Below are positions 43,518 through 52,637 of a DNA stretch of 64,000 nucleotides, piece by piece. The translations under genes were made by a program, and so were the position numbers. The notes beneath the pieces are model-generated. The model searched no databases and had not been told where the DNA came from. It saw only the letters and a program-made list of their open reading frames with translations. The first letter of the stretch is position 1. Every line of letters starts with the position of its first letter. The stretch lies in assembly GCF_000758625.1 (NCBI RefSeq), contig NZ_CP009283.1, positions 5,591,501 through 5,655,500 of the forward strand, written 5' to 3'. Source of the stretch: Paenibacillus sp. FSL R7-0273 (lineage in GTDB: Bacteria > Bacillota > Bacilli > Paenibacillales > Paenibacillaceae).

Positions 43518-44103
43518 CTTCGCTTCCTCCCGATTGAAGAATGACCTGCCATACCTCCTGCCAATTTCCCGAATACCGGATGCCGCTGCTGGACTGCAGG
43601 GATGCCACGCCGTGAACTAGCGACCAGTAGGCCATCAGCATTTGGCCGTCCCGTTCCGGCGGCAGTCCCAGACTGCGGAACAGCCGGCAGCCGGTTGCCC
43701 GGAACACTGCAAACGGCGGGTACGCCGGAGCCTCCTCCTCACCTCCATCCACCTGAATGGTGATGCCCGACTGAAAAAACAGGAACGGCAGATAGGCCGG
43801 ATGCTGCCCGAAAAAAGCAATATAGGCCGTTCCCAGCTTCTCCATCGCTGACATCGGGTTATTCTGGCCTTCGACAGAGCTTTGGAGGGAAGCTGTAAAC
43901 TGCTCAGTGACATGCTCTCCCATCGCTGCCAGCAGCTGCTGGACATCCTTAAAATGTCCGTAGGGGGCGGCGTGGCTTACCCCGCATTTGGCTGCAATCT
44001 TGCGCAGGGAAAAGCCGCCCAGCCCCTCCTCGTTAATCAGCTCGATACCGGTTTCAATTAATGTGTTTCTTAGATCGCCATGGTGATAGGGTTTCTGCTT
44101 CAA
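43498..44103 (-). CDS. TetR/AcrR-family repressor with WHG-type ligand domain
   Basis: The 201-residue regulator starts YHHGDLRNTLIETGIELINEEGLGGFSLRKIAAKCGVSHAAPYGHF in outline: a TetR helix-turn-helix with the recognition helix in VSHAAPYGHF. A C-terminal ligand domain with the WxLVHG motif (YWSLVHGVASL) follows. The start is TTG at 44101-44103, 9 bases after GGAG. It leads an operon with two flavoproteins. A perfect palindrome overlaps its own promoter, so autorepression released by a toxic ligand is the likely mode. Confidence 0.9.
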   Translation of the reverse strand: MKQKPYHHGDLRNTLIETGIELINEEGLGGFSLRKIAAKCGVSHAAPYGHFKDVQQLLAAMGEHVTEQFTASLQSSVEGQNNPMSAMEKLGTAYIAFFGQHPAYLPFLFFQSGITIQVDGGEEEAPAYPPFAVFRATGCRLFRSLGLPPERDGQMLMAYWSLVHGVASLQSSSGIRYSGNWQEVWQVILQSGGSEDEINHS

Positions 44104-44128
44104 GGGGTAATGCTCCTTTTTCTTGATC

Positions 44129-44168
44129 TTTACATTGTAAATATATCCCGATATCTTAACAGTGTCAA
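44129..44168 (-). promoter_or_regulatory. Promoter and operator of the tetR-flavodoxin operon
   Basis: A perfect -35 TTGACA (44163-44168) and TATATT -10 (44140-44145) are 17 bases apart. The perfect palindrome TTTACA-A-TGTAAA lies at 44129-44141, overlapping the -10 edge and the start site. It is a good candidate site for the TetR protein encoded directly downstream. Confidence 0.75.
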
Positions 44169-44223
44169 GATTAAAAAATACACTTTATTCCACCTGGTCC
44201 GGGTTAATAGAATAGGATCGGAC

Positions 44224-44778
44224 TCAAAAAACAACCAGCGCCTCCAGCTTCTCCAGCATCTTTGGACCGATGCCCTTCACCTTGCCCAGATCAGCGAGGC
44301 TCCGGTATGCCCCTTTGCTGTCACGGTAATCGATGATCGCCTGCGCCTTCTTCTCCCCGATGCCGGGCAGATCCATCAGCGCAGCGGCATCCGCTGTGTT
44401 TACATTAATTCTGCCGTCAGCAGCTGCAGGGGCCGCTGTACTTTCCGGTATAATCACCGGGGCCGCTGCACCCGGTGCAGCTAAGACTTCATTCGTATCA
44501 ACAAACCCGGTGCTATCACCTACAGTCCCAGTCCCGCCATTCGGTACTGCCTCCGCTGCTTGATTACCGCCTTCAGCTACCTCTCTCTTCCCTGCACCTT
44601 CCGCCGCACCATCTGGTGACGCGCCTGCCTCCTCCCCGGCACCAAGCGTCTGACCCACTGCCGCATTCAGTGTCTCCCATCCTGAAATCCCCGCGTCCCC
44701 TCTTTGATCTACACTCCAGACCAGCCCGCCGCCCAGCAGTAAAGCGGCAATTGCACAACTGATCACTCTTTTATTCAT
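44224..44778 (-). CDS. comEA: Competence protein ComEA (DNA receptor)
   Basis: ComEA is a membrane-anchored DNA-binding protein that hands transforming DNA to ComEC. The 184-residue protein has an N-terminal anchor (about 5-22), a long Ala/Gly/Glu-rich linker, and two helix-hairpin-helix motifs in the last 64 residues. These motifs begin RINVNTADAAALMDLPGIGE and end with VKGIGPKMLEKL. The SLBB domain found between anchor and HhH in Bacillus ComEA is missing here, replaced by low-complexity sequence. ATG at 44778 follows GGGGAGG. It is divergent from comER, as in Bacillus. Confidence 0.92.
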   Translation of the reverse strand: MNKRVISCAIAALLLGGGLVWSVDQRGDAGISGWETLNAAVGQTLGAGEEAGASPDGAAEGAGKREVAEGGNQAAEAVPNGGTGTVGDSTGFVDTNEVLAAPGAAAPVIIPESTAAPAAADGRINVNTADAAALMDLPGIGEKKAQAIIDYRDSKGAYRSLADLGKVKGIGPKMLEKLEALVVF

Positions 44779-44917
44779 CCGTATTTCCTCCCCAGAAATC
44801 TGGAATTTTATTCAATTCCTTGTTGAAAAGCTGTCATTTGTCCAAGACTCGGCCGCATACATTTAACGAAGAGTATTCCTGTAAGCCCAGCAACACAAGA
44901 AAGGAGGTTACCACAGG

Positions 44918-45769
44918 ATGAAAGTGGGATTTATCGGAACAGGCAGCATGGGCAGTCTGCTCATCGACACCTTTCTTCGTTCGGGAGCACTTGAGCCATG
45001 TGATGTGCTGGCCAGCAACCGCAGCCAGGGCAAGCTGCTCGAGCTGCAGAAGCTTCATCCGGGATTGAATGTCTGCGCGAGCAACTGCGAGACAGCGTCA
45101 GGCAGTGACATTGTTTTTCTGTGCGTCAAGCCTTTGCAGTTCAAGGCGCTGGCAGATGAAATAGCTCCCTGTCTGCGCAGCGAACAGATCGTCGTCTCCA
45201 TTACAAGTCCTGTCCAGCTGCAGCATCTCGAATCCGTTCTGCCGTCCAAAATTGCCAAGATTATCCCCAGCATCACCCATTCCGTCAGGAGCGGGACTTC
45301 TCTTTGCATCTTCGGCAGCAGATTAAATAAAAAAGACAGGCTGTCCCTGCTCCAGCTCTTCTCGTGCATCAGTGTGCCGGCGGAAATCCCTGAGAGCCAC
45401 ACCCGGATTGCCTCGGATTTCTCCAGCTGCGGTCCGGCATTTCTAAGCTACTTTTTGGAACGGTGGATCGAGGCGGCTATTGAAGCAACCGGCATTGATG
45501 AGGCACTGGTCAGCAGGCTGGCAGGTGAAATGCTGCTCGGTACCGGCAGGCTGCTGACGGAAGGCTCATTCACTCCCCGGGAGCTGCAGGAGAGAGTGGC
45601 TGTCCGCGGCGGTATTACAGCAGAAGCCCTGAACCACCTGCACACCAGCCTAGAGGGCGTATTTGAACGCCTGATCACGACGACACATGACAAATATGAT
45701 GAGGATGTGCTCCGGCTGGATGCTCTGTTCGGCCGCAGCGGGATTGCCCAGGGTCCGCTGGACCGGTAA
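44918..45769 (+). CDS. comER: ComER, pyrroline-5-carboxylate reductase family
   Basis: The 283-residue protein has the dinucleotide-binding motif VGFIGTGSMGS at the N-terminus and the P5C reductase C-terminal signature (TPRELQERVAVRGGITAEALNHL). Within the family ComER proteins are late-competence neighbours without proven reductase activity; in Bacillus the gene is also divergent from comEA. ATG at 44918 follows AAAGGAGG. It ends near a terminator shared with leuS. A proline-biosynthesis role is less likely because no proline genes are close. Confidence 0.9.
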   Translation: MKVGFIGTGSMGSLLIDTFLRSGALEPCDVLASNRSQGKLLELQKLHPGLNVCASNCETASGSDIVFLCVKPLQFKALADEIAPCLRSEQIVVSITSPVQLQHLESVLPSKIAKIIPSITHSVRSGTSLCIFGSRLNKKDRLSLLQLFSCISVPAEIPESHTRIASDFSSCGPAFLSYFLERWIEAAIEATGIDEALVSRLAGEMLLGTGRLLTEGSFTPRELQERVAVRGGITAEALNHLHTSLEGVFERLITTTHDKYDEDVLRLDALFGRSGIAQGPLDR

Positions 45770-45794
45770 TCCGCTACCGGACAGCAGTAATAAT

Positions 45795-45836
45795 AAACAA
45801 AAACCCGCAGCACGGATTCCTCCGTAGCTGCGGGTA
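45795..45836. terminator. Bidirectional terminator between comER and leuS
   Basis: ACCCGCAGC-A-CGG pairs with CCG-TA-GCTGCGGGT. The minus strand has TTTTTGTTT after the stem. It sits in the 83-base gap between the convergent genes. Confidence 0.85.
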
Positions 45837-45852
45837 GAGATGCGTTCTTCGC

Positions 45853-48303
45853 TTAACCCACTACAATATTTACAAGCTTGCCTGGTACCGCAATGATTTT
45901 ACGGACGGTTTTGCCTTCAACTGCAGACTGCACATTCGGCAGAGCCAGCGCGTGCTCCTCCATCTCCTGCTTGCCCATATCCGCAGCCACAAGTGCACGC
46001 TGTACAATTTTGCCGTTCACCTGTACAACAATTTCCACTTCGGCATCTACGGTCCACGCTTCGTCATAAGACGGCCAAGGCACATAGCTGATGCTTCCTT
46101 CGTGACCCAGCAGCTGCCACAGCTCTTCAGCAATATGCGGTGCCAGCGGCGCCAGCATCTGCACGAAGTGCTCTGCCGCTTCCTTGGACAAGGTATCCTG
46201 CTTGTAGGCATCGTTGGTGAAGATCATCAGCTGGCTGATCGCTGTGTTAAAGCGCAGGCCTTCGAAGTCTTCGCCTACCTTTTTCAGCGTCTTGTGCCAG
46301 GTCCGTTTGAACTCGTCGGTTCCGCCGTCAGGCGTAATTTTGCTGCTCAGGCTGCCGTCCTCGTTGACGAACAGGCGCCATACACGGGAGAGGAAGCGGT
46401 GTACGCCTTCCACGCCTTTTTCGTTCCAAGGCTTGGTAGCCTCCAGCGGTCCCATGAACATTTCGTAGACACGCAGGGTATCTGCGCCGTAAGCTTCGAC
46501 GATTTCATCCGGGTTAATAACGTTGCCGCGCGATTTACTCATCTTCTCGTTGTTGTTGCCCAGGATCATGCCCTGGTTCACCAGCTTGTGGAACGGCTCC
46601 TTGGTGTCCACTACGCCGATATCGTACAATACCTTGTGCCAGAAGCGGGCATACAGCAGGTGAAGCACCGCATGCTCGGCACCGCCGATATACAGGTCAA
46701 CCGGCAGCCACTGCTTCTGCAGCTCAGGCGAGCACAGCTCTTTATCATTGTGCGGATCGATGTAACGCAGGTAGTACCAGCAGCTGCCGGCCCATTGCGG
46801 CATCGTGTTGGTCTCGCGGCGGGCCTTCATGCCGGTCTCCGGATCAACGGTTTCCACCCATTCGGTTACGTTCGCCAGCGGGGATTCACCGGTGCCCGAA
46901 GGCTTGATGGCATCCACGTCAGGCAGCATCAGCGGCAGCTGATCTACCGGGACAGTCTTCATTGTGCCGTCTTCCAGATGCAGAATCGGAATCGGCTCCC
47001 CCCAATAGCGCTGGCGGCTGAACAGCCAGTCACGCAGACGGTAGGTTACCTTCCCCTTGCCGCTGCCTTGCTCTTCCAGCCAGGAGATCATCTTGGCCAT
47101 AGCTTCCTTGTTGTCCAGGCCGTTCAGGAAGTCAGAGTTGACATGCGGGCCGTCGCCGCTGTATGCCTCTTCCTCCACATTGCCGCCCTGTACCACTTCA
47201 ATGATGTCCAGACCGAACTGTTTGGCGAATTCCCAGTCACGGGTATCATGGCCCGGAACAGCCATAATCGCTCCGGTTCCATAACCGGCGAGTACATAAT
47301 CGGCGATCCAGACCGGCACCTTGGCACCGTTGACCGGATTAATGGCATATGCTCCGGTGAATACGCCGCTCTTCTCTTTTGCCAGATCTGTACGCTCCAG
47401 ATCGCTCTTGCGGGCTGCCTTATCACGGTATTCCGCTACAGCTGCAGCCTGGGCTTCCGTAGTAATTACATCCACCAGCTTGTGCTCCGGTGCCAGTACG
47501 CAATAGCTCGCTCCGAACAATGTATCCGGACGGGTAGTGAACACTTCCAGGCTTGCATCATGGCCGTCAACCGCGAAGTTGACTTCCGCACCGGTCGATT
47601 TGCCGATCCAGTTGCGCTGCATATCCTTGATGCTCTCTTCCCAGTCCAGCTCATCCAGATCCTCGAGCAGGCGCTCGGCATACTCGGTAATTTTCAGAAT
47701 CCACTGGCGCATCGGTCTGCGCACGACAGGGTGGCCGCCGCGTTCACTTTTGCCGTCGATAACCTCTTCGTTGGCCAGAACCGTTCCCAGCGCCTCACAC
47801 CAGTTCACTGACACCTCAGCGACATAAGCCAGGCCGCGGTTGTACAGCTGAATGAAAATCCACTGGGTCCATTTATAGTATTCCGGATCGGTGGTGCTGA
47901 TCTCGCGGTCCCAGTCATACGAGAAGCCCAGTGACTTGATCTGGCGGCGGAAGTTGTCGATGTTCTTGAAGGTAATGTCACGCGGGTGCTGCCCGGTATC
48001 CATGGCATACTGCTCTGCCGGAAGGCCGAAGGCATCCCAGCCCATCGGATGAAGCACATTGTAGCCGCGCATCCGTTTGTAACGGGAGATAATATCTGTC
48101 GCTGTGTAGCCTTCCGGGTGGCCTACATGCAGACCGGCGCCTGACGGATACGGAAACATATCCAGCGCGTAAAATTTCGGTTTGTCCGCATCTTCACCTG
48201 TTTTGAAGGTTTTGTTCTCATCCCAGAACTTCTGCCATTTCGGCTCGATGGTCTGGGCGCGGTAGCCGGCTCCGGCCACCGTACTTGTCTGGTTCTCACT
48301 CAT
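45853..48303 (-). CDS. leuS: Leucyl-tRNA synthetase
   Basis: This class I enzyme charges tRNA-Leu with leucine. The 816-residue protein has the HIGH-type motif in [15 protein letters not shown] near residue 50 and KMSKS in [14 protein letters not shown]. The CP1 editing domain, with [12 protein letters not shown], is present, so mischarged tRNA can be cleared. The ATG at 48303 follows AGGAGGAGAACGAG. A frame opening at 48411 reads through the T-box terminator and is rejected. It is controlled by a T-box leader. Confidence 0.98.
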   Translation of the reverse strand: MSENQTSTVAGAGYRAQTIEPKWQKFWDENKTFKTGEDADKPKFYALDMFPYPSGAGLHVGHPEGYTATDIISRYKRMRGYNVLHPMGWDAFGLPAEQYAMDTGQHPRDITFKNIDNFRRQIKSLGFSYDWDREISTTDPEYYKWTQWIFIQLYNRGLAYVAEVSVNWCEALGTVLANEEVIDGKSERGGHPVVRRPMRQWILKITEYAERLLEDLDELDWEESIKDMQRNWIGKSTGAEVNFAVDGHDASLEVFTTRPDTLFGASYCVLAPEHKLVDVITTEAQAAAVAEYRDKAARKSDLERTDLAKEKSGVFTGAYAINPVNGAKVPVWIADYVLAGYGTGAIMAVPGHDTRDWEFAKQFGLDIIEVVQGGNVEEEAYSGDGPHVNSDFLNGLDNKEAMAKMISWLEEQGSGKGKVTYRLRDWLFSRQRYWGEPIPILHLEDGTMKTVPVDQLPLMLPDVDAIKPSGTGESPLANVTEWVETVDPETGMKARRETNTMPQWAGSCWYYLRYIDPHNDKELCSPELQKQWLPVDLYIGGAEHAVLHLLYARFWHKVLYDIGVVDTKEPFHKLVNQGMILGNNNEKMSKSRGNVINPDEIVEAYGADTLRVYEMFMGPLEATKPWNEKGVEGVHRFLSRVWRLFVNEDGSLSSKITPDGGTDEFKRTWHKTLKKVGEDFEGLRFNTAISQLMIFTNDAYKQDTLSKEAAEHFVQMLAPLAPHIAEELWQLLGHEGSISYVPWPSYDEAWTVDAEVEIVVQVNGKIVQRALVAADMGKQEMEEHALALPNVQSAVEGKTVRKIIAVPGKLVNIVVG

Positions 48304-48342
48304 CTCGTTCTCCTCCTTGGAGTTACAGCTGCTGTACTTTTC

Positions 48343-48668
48343 AAACAAAAAACCTCCCATCCCCAGCGTATAAACGCTAGGGACGAGAGGTCTGAATTCC
48401 CGTGGTACCACCCTAGTTAGCGGCCGGACATGCTATGTCTGCCACTCACTTTGACACCCTTTACCGGGGGTGAGGCGACGGCGGTTCACTCGCGGGCCGG
48501 CAATGCAATCTCCTGCAAAGGGCCATGCGGCTTGCGCCATTACTCCGAGGTGAGTTCATCCGCTTCGTTAACCGGCTTGCACCTGTACACCGGCTCTCTG
48601 AGCTAACGTCCAGCGAACTAATACTCCTCATCATCGACAGCTATTTAGAATGCTAATCGTAATATTAC
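48343..48668 (-). promoter_or_regulatory. T-box leader of leuS (Leu, CUC specifier)
   Basis: The T-box sequence AGGGTGGTACCACGG lies at 48400-48414, followed by a terminator hairpin (stem about 48351-48391) and TTTTTTGTTTG. Upstream, a stem I region carries GGATGAACTCACC with a CUC specifier (complement of 48552-48554), the Leu codon expected for leuS. Uncharged tRNA-Leu should stop termination and switch on the gene. Confidence 0.93.
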
Positions 48669-48673
48669 ACAAT

Positions 48674-48703
48674 ATTATATACAATTTTCCTGTCTGTAGT
48701 CAA
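48674..48703 (-). promoter_or_regulatory. Promoter of the leuS leader
   Basis: A -35 TTGACT (48698-48703) and -10 TATAAT (48674-48679) are 18 bases apart. The leader transcript is then about 365 bases before leuS. Confidence 0.8.
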
Positions 48704-48716
48704 CGCTTTTACCGCG

Positions 48717-49784
48717 CTACACCGGCTTCCGGCGGATATAGTAGGTAAAGAGGTGCTGAATGACCACCTTTCCGGCGGCAAACACCGGCACAGCCAGAAT
48801 TAATCCGATCATTCCCGCCACTTCTCCCCCCACCAGCAGGGCAAAAATAATCAGCAGCGGGTGCAGATGCAGCCGCCGGCCTACAACCTGGGGAGATATA
48901 ACGTTGCTCTCCAGCAGCTGGCACAGCATATTCACAACCGCAACCAGCAGCACAAGCCGCATGGAGATTGTTGTGGCCATCACGATCGCCGGAGCTGCCC
49001 CGAGAAACGGGCCCATGTAAGGAATAATATTAAATACAGCTACAACGCAGGCAAACAGCAAGGCGTAAGGCATGCCCACAATAATGTACCCGATATAAGC
49101 CAGCACACCGATAATGAGGCAGACCAGAAACTGGCCGCGGATATAATTCCCCAGCGCATCATCGATATCCTTCAGCAGCTTGACAATCGATCTGCGGCGG
49201 GAGCGGGGCAGGCAGGAGACCACCGTCCGTTCAAACACGTCAAAATCCTTCAGAATATAGAACACCAGGAACGGCACGATAAAAGCGTTGAAGAGCACTC
49301 CGATCGTAGAGCCGATGTTATCGAGAAAATGGGATATGCCCCCGGCCAGCCGGCTTTCCAGCTGAATAAACCAGTTATTCATCCCTGTCTCTACCCCCGG
49401 CGGAATCAGCTTTGTGTTCATGCTGCGCATCAGCCCCTGGGCATGGAGGGTCATTTCCGGCAGATGCTCATTCAGCTCCTCAAGCTGCTCGATGAACATC
49501 GGAATCAGATTGATCGCAATTACAGCGAGCATAGTCAGGAATACGGTATAGATCAGCAGCACTGCCACGCTGCGCGGCATTTTCCGTCCGGCCAGCATCC
49601 TGACCACCGGATTCAGAACATAGGATATGATCATAGCGGCCAGAAACGGCGCCAGAATAGCTTTTAGAAACACAACAATCCCCTGCAGCATCGGACGGAG
49701 CAGCCAGACAAAATACAAAATAATCAGCCCAAGCAGCACACCGGTCATCCAGCAGAACCACTTGCTCTGCGACCATTGCTCCAC
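48717..49784 (-). CDS. AI-2E family transporter
   Basis: The 355-residue membrane protein has about eight helices, with a central soluble loop (IEQLEELNEHLPEMTLHAQG). The C-terminal family signature is visible (FNIIPYMGPFLGAAPAIV, then NVISPQVVGRRLHLHPLLI). The family includes AI-2 exporter TqsA and sodium-proton or pore-type proteins, so the cargo cannot be set. The start is GTG at 49782-49784, 8 bases after GGAGG; a longer ATG frame 8 codons earlier would place the ribosome site inside it. It ends just before the leuS promoter. Confidence 0.88.
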   Translation of the reverse strand: MEQWSQSKWFCWMTGVLLGLIILYFVWLLRPMLQGIVVFLKAILAPFLAAMIISYVLNPVVRMLAGRKMPRSVAVLLIYTVFLTMLAVIAINLIPMFIEQLEELNEHLPEMTLHAQGLMRSMNTKLIPPGVETGMNNWFIQLESRLAGGISHFLDNIGSTIGVLFNAFIVPFLVFYILKDFDVFERTVVSCLPRSRRRSIVKLLKDIDDALGNYIRGQFLVCLIIGVLAYIGYIIVGMPYALLFACVVAVFNIIPYMGPFLGAAPAIVMATTISMRLVLLVAVVNMLCQLLESNVISPQVVGRRLHLHPLLIIFALLVGGEVAGMIGLILAVPVFAAGKVVIQHLFTYYIRRKPV

Positions 49785-49915
49785 GACAGGCACCTCCTTA
49801 ATACACACATCCCATCAATAAGCCCGCCAGTGTCCGGACAGGCTTCGTAGATAAGTATATGTATACGGCCGTGAAATTAACCGCCGGCCCTATATTTCAG
49901 CATCTGTCAGACAAC

Positions 49916-49971
49916 GAAAAAAGCGCCAAAAACCCTCAGCATTCCATATGCTGAAAGGAAATTGACGCTTA
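49916..49971 (-). terminator. Intrinsic terminator after the zinc-ribbon protein gene
   Basis: On the minus strand AAGCGTCAA pairs with TTGGCGCTT and an inner TCAGCAT-ATGCTGA hairpin adds length. The stem is followed by TTTTTTCG. It closes the transcript that includes the PRC-barrel and zinc-ribbon genes. Confidence 0.8.
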
Positions 49972-50017
49972 GAAGCTCTTCATATGTACCCGCTTAATCC
50001 GCAGCGAGAACGCAAAA

Positions 50018-50227
50018 TCAGGAGGATGCGTGAATTTGCGGGAAATCCTGAGTCATATCGTCGCCTGAGAACAGATCGTCAAGCGAGCTGAGCGTGCCGT
50101 CTTCTTCAACCTGATAAACCGACATTTTTTCACCGTTGACCGTTAATTCAATAAAACAGCCCCAGCAGTAGAACTGGTGTGAACCGATCTTGCCGATATC
50201 CTTGGAGTTGCAGTTTGGACACTTCAT
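50018..50227 (-). CDS. Small zinc-ribbon-like protein
   Basis: The 69-residue protein has MKCPNCNSKDIGKIGSHQ near its start and YCWGC, giving two CxxC knuckles for one zinc. The tail is acidic (EEDGTLSSLDDLFSGDD). It is a small, probably nucleic-acid- or protein-binding factor of unknown role. The ATG at 50227 is preferred, 10 bases after AGGTGG; an ATG three codons earlier is only one base from that site. It is 14 bases downstream of the PRC-barrel gene and probably cotranscribed. Confidence 0.75.
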   Translation of the reverse strand: MKCPNCNSKDIGKIGSHQFYCWGCFIELTVNGEKMSVYQVEEDGTLSSLDDLFSGDDMTQDFPQIHASS

Positions 50228-50241
50228 ATCATACATTCCAC

Positions 50242-50763
50242 CTATCCGTTAACAATATTAATGGCTTTTTGTAGCCGTTCTTCGCTCATTGCAGGAACCA
50301 GTACGGCATTCTCCCCAATGGACATCTCTTCAGAACAAGGCAGCCATTTGCGGCCTTCTATCAAATCCGTTACAAGCCCGTCACTGATTTCCAGCGCTAC
50401 TATTGTGTTTCCCAACTTTTGGTCAAAATAAACATCAGAGATTCGCCCCAGGTTTGTTCCTGATGCCGTCAGCACCTGCAAATCCTTAAGTTTGTTCTTT
50501 CCCGAAAGAAAAGTATATGGTATATGGTCAGTGTCGGCCTTAATAATCGAGTCTTTACTGCGAATCATGACAGCATCTTCGCCATAAGCGACAATATCTT
50601 CCCATGCCACAACTTTCACATGACTGGAAAAAAAAGATTTGCTTTCCAGTTCAATACCCGTAATATTCCAGTTTGAATCCAGCATACAATCGACAAGCTT
50701 GCCGACCTCATTGCCTTCTTCGACTTCATATACTGTGAGGCCAATCAAATCCTGAAGTTTCAA
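50242..50763 (-). CDS. PRC-barrel domain protein, YrrD-like
   Basis: The 173-residue protein has two PRC-barrel repeats: LIGLTVYEVEEGNEVGKLVD with GIELESKSFFSS, and LQVLTASGTNLGRISDVYF with TIVALEISDGLV. Bacillus YrrD has the same size and architecture and lies near cysteine desulfurase and mnmA genes, as here. PRC-barrels bind RNA or protein partners; the role in this case is unknown. The start is TTG at 50761-50763 because GGAGG is 8 bases away; another TTG two codons earlier is only 2 bases from it. Confidence 0.8.
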   Translation of the reverse strand: MKLQDLIGLTVYEVEEGNEVGKLVDCMLDSNWNITGIELESKSFFSSHVKVVAWEDIVAYGEDAVMIRSKDSIIKADTDHIPYTFLSGKNKLKDLQVLTASGTNLGRISDVYFDQKLGNTIVALEISDGLVTDLIEGRKWLPCSEEMSIGENAVLVPAMSEERLQKAINIVNG

Positions 50764-50814
50764 TGCCAAGGCCTCCTATTATCACTGAAACAGGCGCCGG
50801 AGCCAAAGCAATCC

Positions 50815-51966
50815 CTAGCCCTTTTTACGCAGCCGTTTCAGAATGGTTTCAACTTTTTGGGTAACGCACTCTATTTCTTCCTTAGTATTACCCAAACCGG
50901 TGCTAAAACGAATCGCTGAACGCAAAAGTTCCTCAGGAAGCTTCATAGCCTGCAGAACATGGGAAATTTCAAGGGATCCTGAGGTGCAGGCTGAGCCGCT
51001 GGCTGCTGCGATCCGCTCCATATCCAGGCTCATCAGCATCACATCCGTACCTGCTCCGGCAAAGCTGATATTCAGAATATTTGGCAAAAAATGCTGCAGA
51101 TTGCCGTTGACCGTATAGCCGTCTTGACCAATCCGCTTGTCCAGCTCACCGAGCAGTGTGCTGCGCAGCAGCAGCGCCTTCTCCCGGCGCTCCTCAAGCC
51201 CCTGGACCGCCAGCTCCGCCGCTTTGGCAAATCCGGCTGCACCGACCAGGCTCTCCGTTCCGGCCCGTCTGCCGCGCTCCTGCAGCCCTCCGTGCTGCCT
51301 TGGAAGCAGCGGCGCACCGCGCCGTACATACAGGCCGCCGATGCCCTGCGGTCCGTTGATTTTGTGGGCGGAGAAGCTCATGTAATCCACCGGCAGCTCC
51401 CGGAGGACGATCGGTACTATGCCGAGAGCTTGTACAGCATCGACATGGAACAGGACACCCCGCCCGGCAGCCAGCCTGCCGATCTCTTCAACCGGCTGGA
51501 CTGTTCCAACCTCATTATTGGCGAACATCACGCTGATCAGAACGGTGTCTTCCCGCAGGGCCGCTTCAACATCCGAAACCGACACCCTTCCTGTGGAATC
51601 TGCCGGGAGATAGGTGATGGAATAGCCCTGCCGCTCCAGTTCCTCGCAGGTATGCAGGACCGCATGATGCTCAATAGCAGTAGTAATGATATGTTTACCT
51701 TTCGATACAGTGGCAGCCGCAGCGCCGAGCAGCGCCAGGTTGTCACTTTCGGTGCCGCCGCTGGTAAACACCCATTCATCCGGCGCACAGCCCAAAAAGC
51801 CCGCAATTGCATCGCGCGCGCCGTTAACAATTCTTTTGGCGGAACGTCCGGAATGATGCACACTGGACGCATTGCCGTATTCTTCAGTCAATATATGATA
51901 CATGACCTTGGCCACCTCCGGATGAACCGGGGTTGAGGCGGCATGGTCCAAATAGATGGATTTCAT
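50815..51966 (-). CDS. Cysteine desulfurase, IscS/NifS family (YrvO-like)
   Basis: This PLP enzyme takes sulfur from cysteine and passes it on as a persulfide. The 383-residue protein has Lys202 in FSAHKINGPQGIGG as the PLP lysine. Cys327 in GSACTSGS is the sulfur carrier, in a short loop typical of this group. It lies in the same neighbourhood as cymR and mnmA; in Bacillus the homologue YrvO delivers sulfur to MnmA for 2-thiouridine in tRNA. ATG at 51966 follows a GGAG-like site. It is read leftward with a short gap to the PRC-barrel gene. Confidence 0.93.
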   Translation of the reverse strand: MKSIYLDHAASTPVHPEVAKVMYHILTEEYGNASSVHHSGRSAKRIVNGARDAIAGFLGCAPDEWVFTSGGTESDNLALLGAAAATVSKGKHIITTAIEHHAVLHTCEELERQGYSITYLPADSTGRVSVSDVEAALREDTVLISVMFANNEVGTVQPVEEIGRLAAGRGVLFHVDAVQALGIVPIVLRELPVDYMSFSAHKINGPQGIGGLYVRRGAPLLPRQHGGLQERGRRAGTESLVGAAGFAKAAELAVQGLEERREKALLLRSTLLGELDKRIGQDGYTVNGNLQHFLPNILNISFAGAGTDVMLMSLDMERIAAASGSACTSGSLEISHVLQAMKLPEELLRSAIRFSTGLGNTKEEIECVTQKVETILKRLRKKG

Positions 51967-52079
51967 ATGGTTTTCTCCGCTTCTCGAAAGATACTTTCAG
52001 GATTTCTTAAGGCTTCTAGATTATACTGCTGAATGCATTCTTTTACCACCCGGTAAAGAACACAATGTTGTAACATCTG

Positions 52080-52547
52080 TCACTCCAATTCTCCAAGCCT
52101 GTCCGCAAGCTCCTGCTCGGATATGACCTCAATGCCGTTCTTCCGCAGCAGGGCGGCTGTAACGCCCTCACCGGACATTTTGATACCTGTAAATTCACCG
52201 TTATAGATAAAAGCACTTCCGCAGGAGGGGCTGTTTTGCTTGAGCACTACGGTGGACACACTGAATTTGAGTGCTGTATCCAGAGTAATCTGTGCTCCCT
52301 CCAGATACATCGCGGTAACATCCTTTCCTGAGCGGTCTATCACCCTGGCTCTGCCGTCCAGTACATCCCTGCCTGTCCCGCCGGTAATTTCAGCCGGTTC
52401 CCGCGGCGTTACGAACCCGCCCAGCAGCTCGGGGCAGACTGCAACCGCCCGGCCGCTGTCAAGGAGAGCCTTCAGGCGATTTTCCAGACAATCTGTACCG
52501 TTGTATCTTACCTTCATCCCTGCCAGGCAGGAGCTTACCAGAATCAC
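52080..52547 (-). CDS. DUF523 family protein
   Basis: The 155-residue protein starts ILVSSCLAGMKVRYNGTDC, has AVCPELLGGFVTPREPAEI, and later VLKQNSPSCGSAFIYNGEFTG. This is the DUF523 family with its set of conserved cysteines (SSCL, VCPE, PSCG). They suggest metal or thiol chemistry, and newer work links related proteins to thiouracil desulfidation, but I do not assign a reaction. The start is GTG at 52545-52547, 7 bases after GGAGG; a frame beginning 14 codons earlier would include the ribosome site. It is divergent from the SRAP gene. Confidence 0.85.
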   Translation of the reverse strand: MILVSSCLAGMKVRYNGTDCLENRLKALLDSGRAVAVCPELLGGFVTPREPAEITGGTGRDVLDGRARVIDRSGKDVTAMYLEGAQITLDTALKFSVSTVVLKQNSPSCGSAFIYNGEFTGIKMSGEGVTAALLRKNGIEVISEQELADRLGELE

Positions 52548-52637
52548 AGGACTTCCTCCTTTTGGTCTCTTCACGTGCATACACAGCATGAATTATAATA
52601 ACAAATAGTTTTGGCGTAAATAGGAGGAGGATAAGTC

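Noticed and set aside
48304-48411. N-terminal extension of leuS by 36 residues
   Set aside because: It reads through the T-box terminator and T-box sequence; the ATG at 48303 has a strong ribosome site and fits the family.
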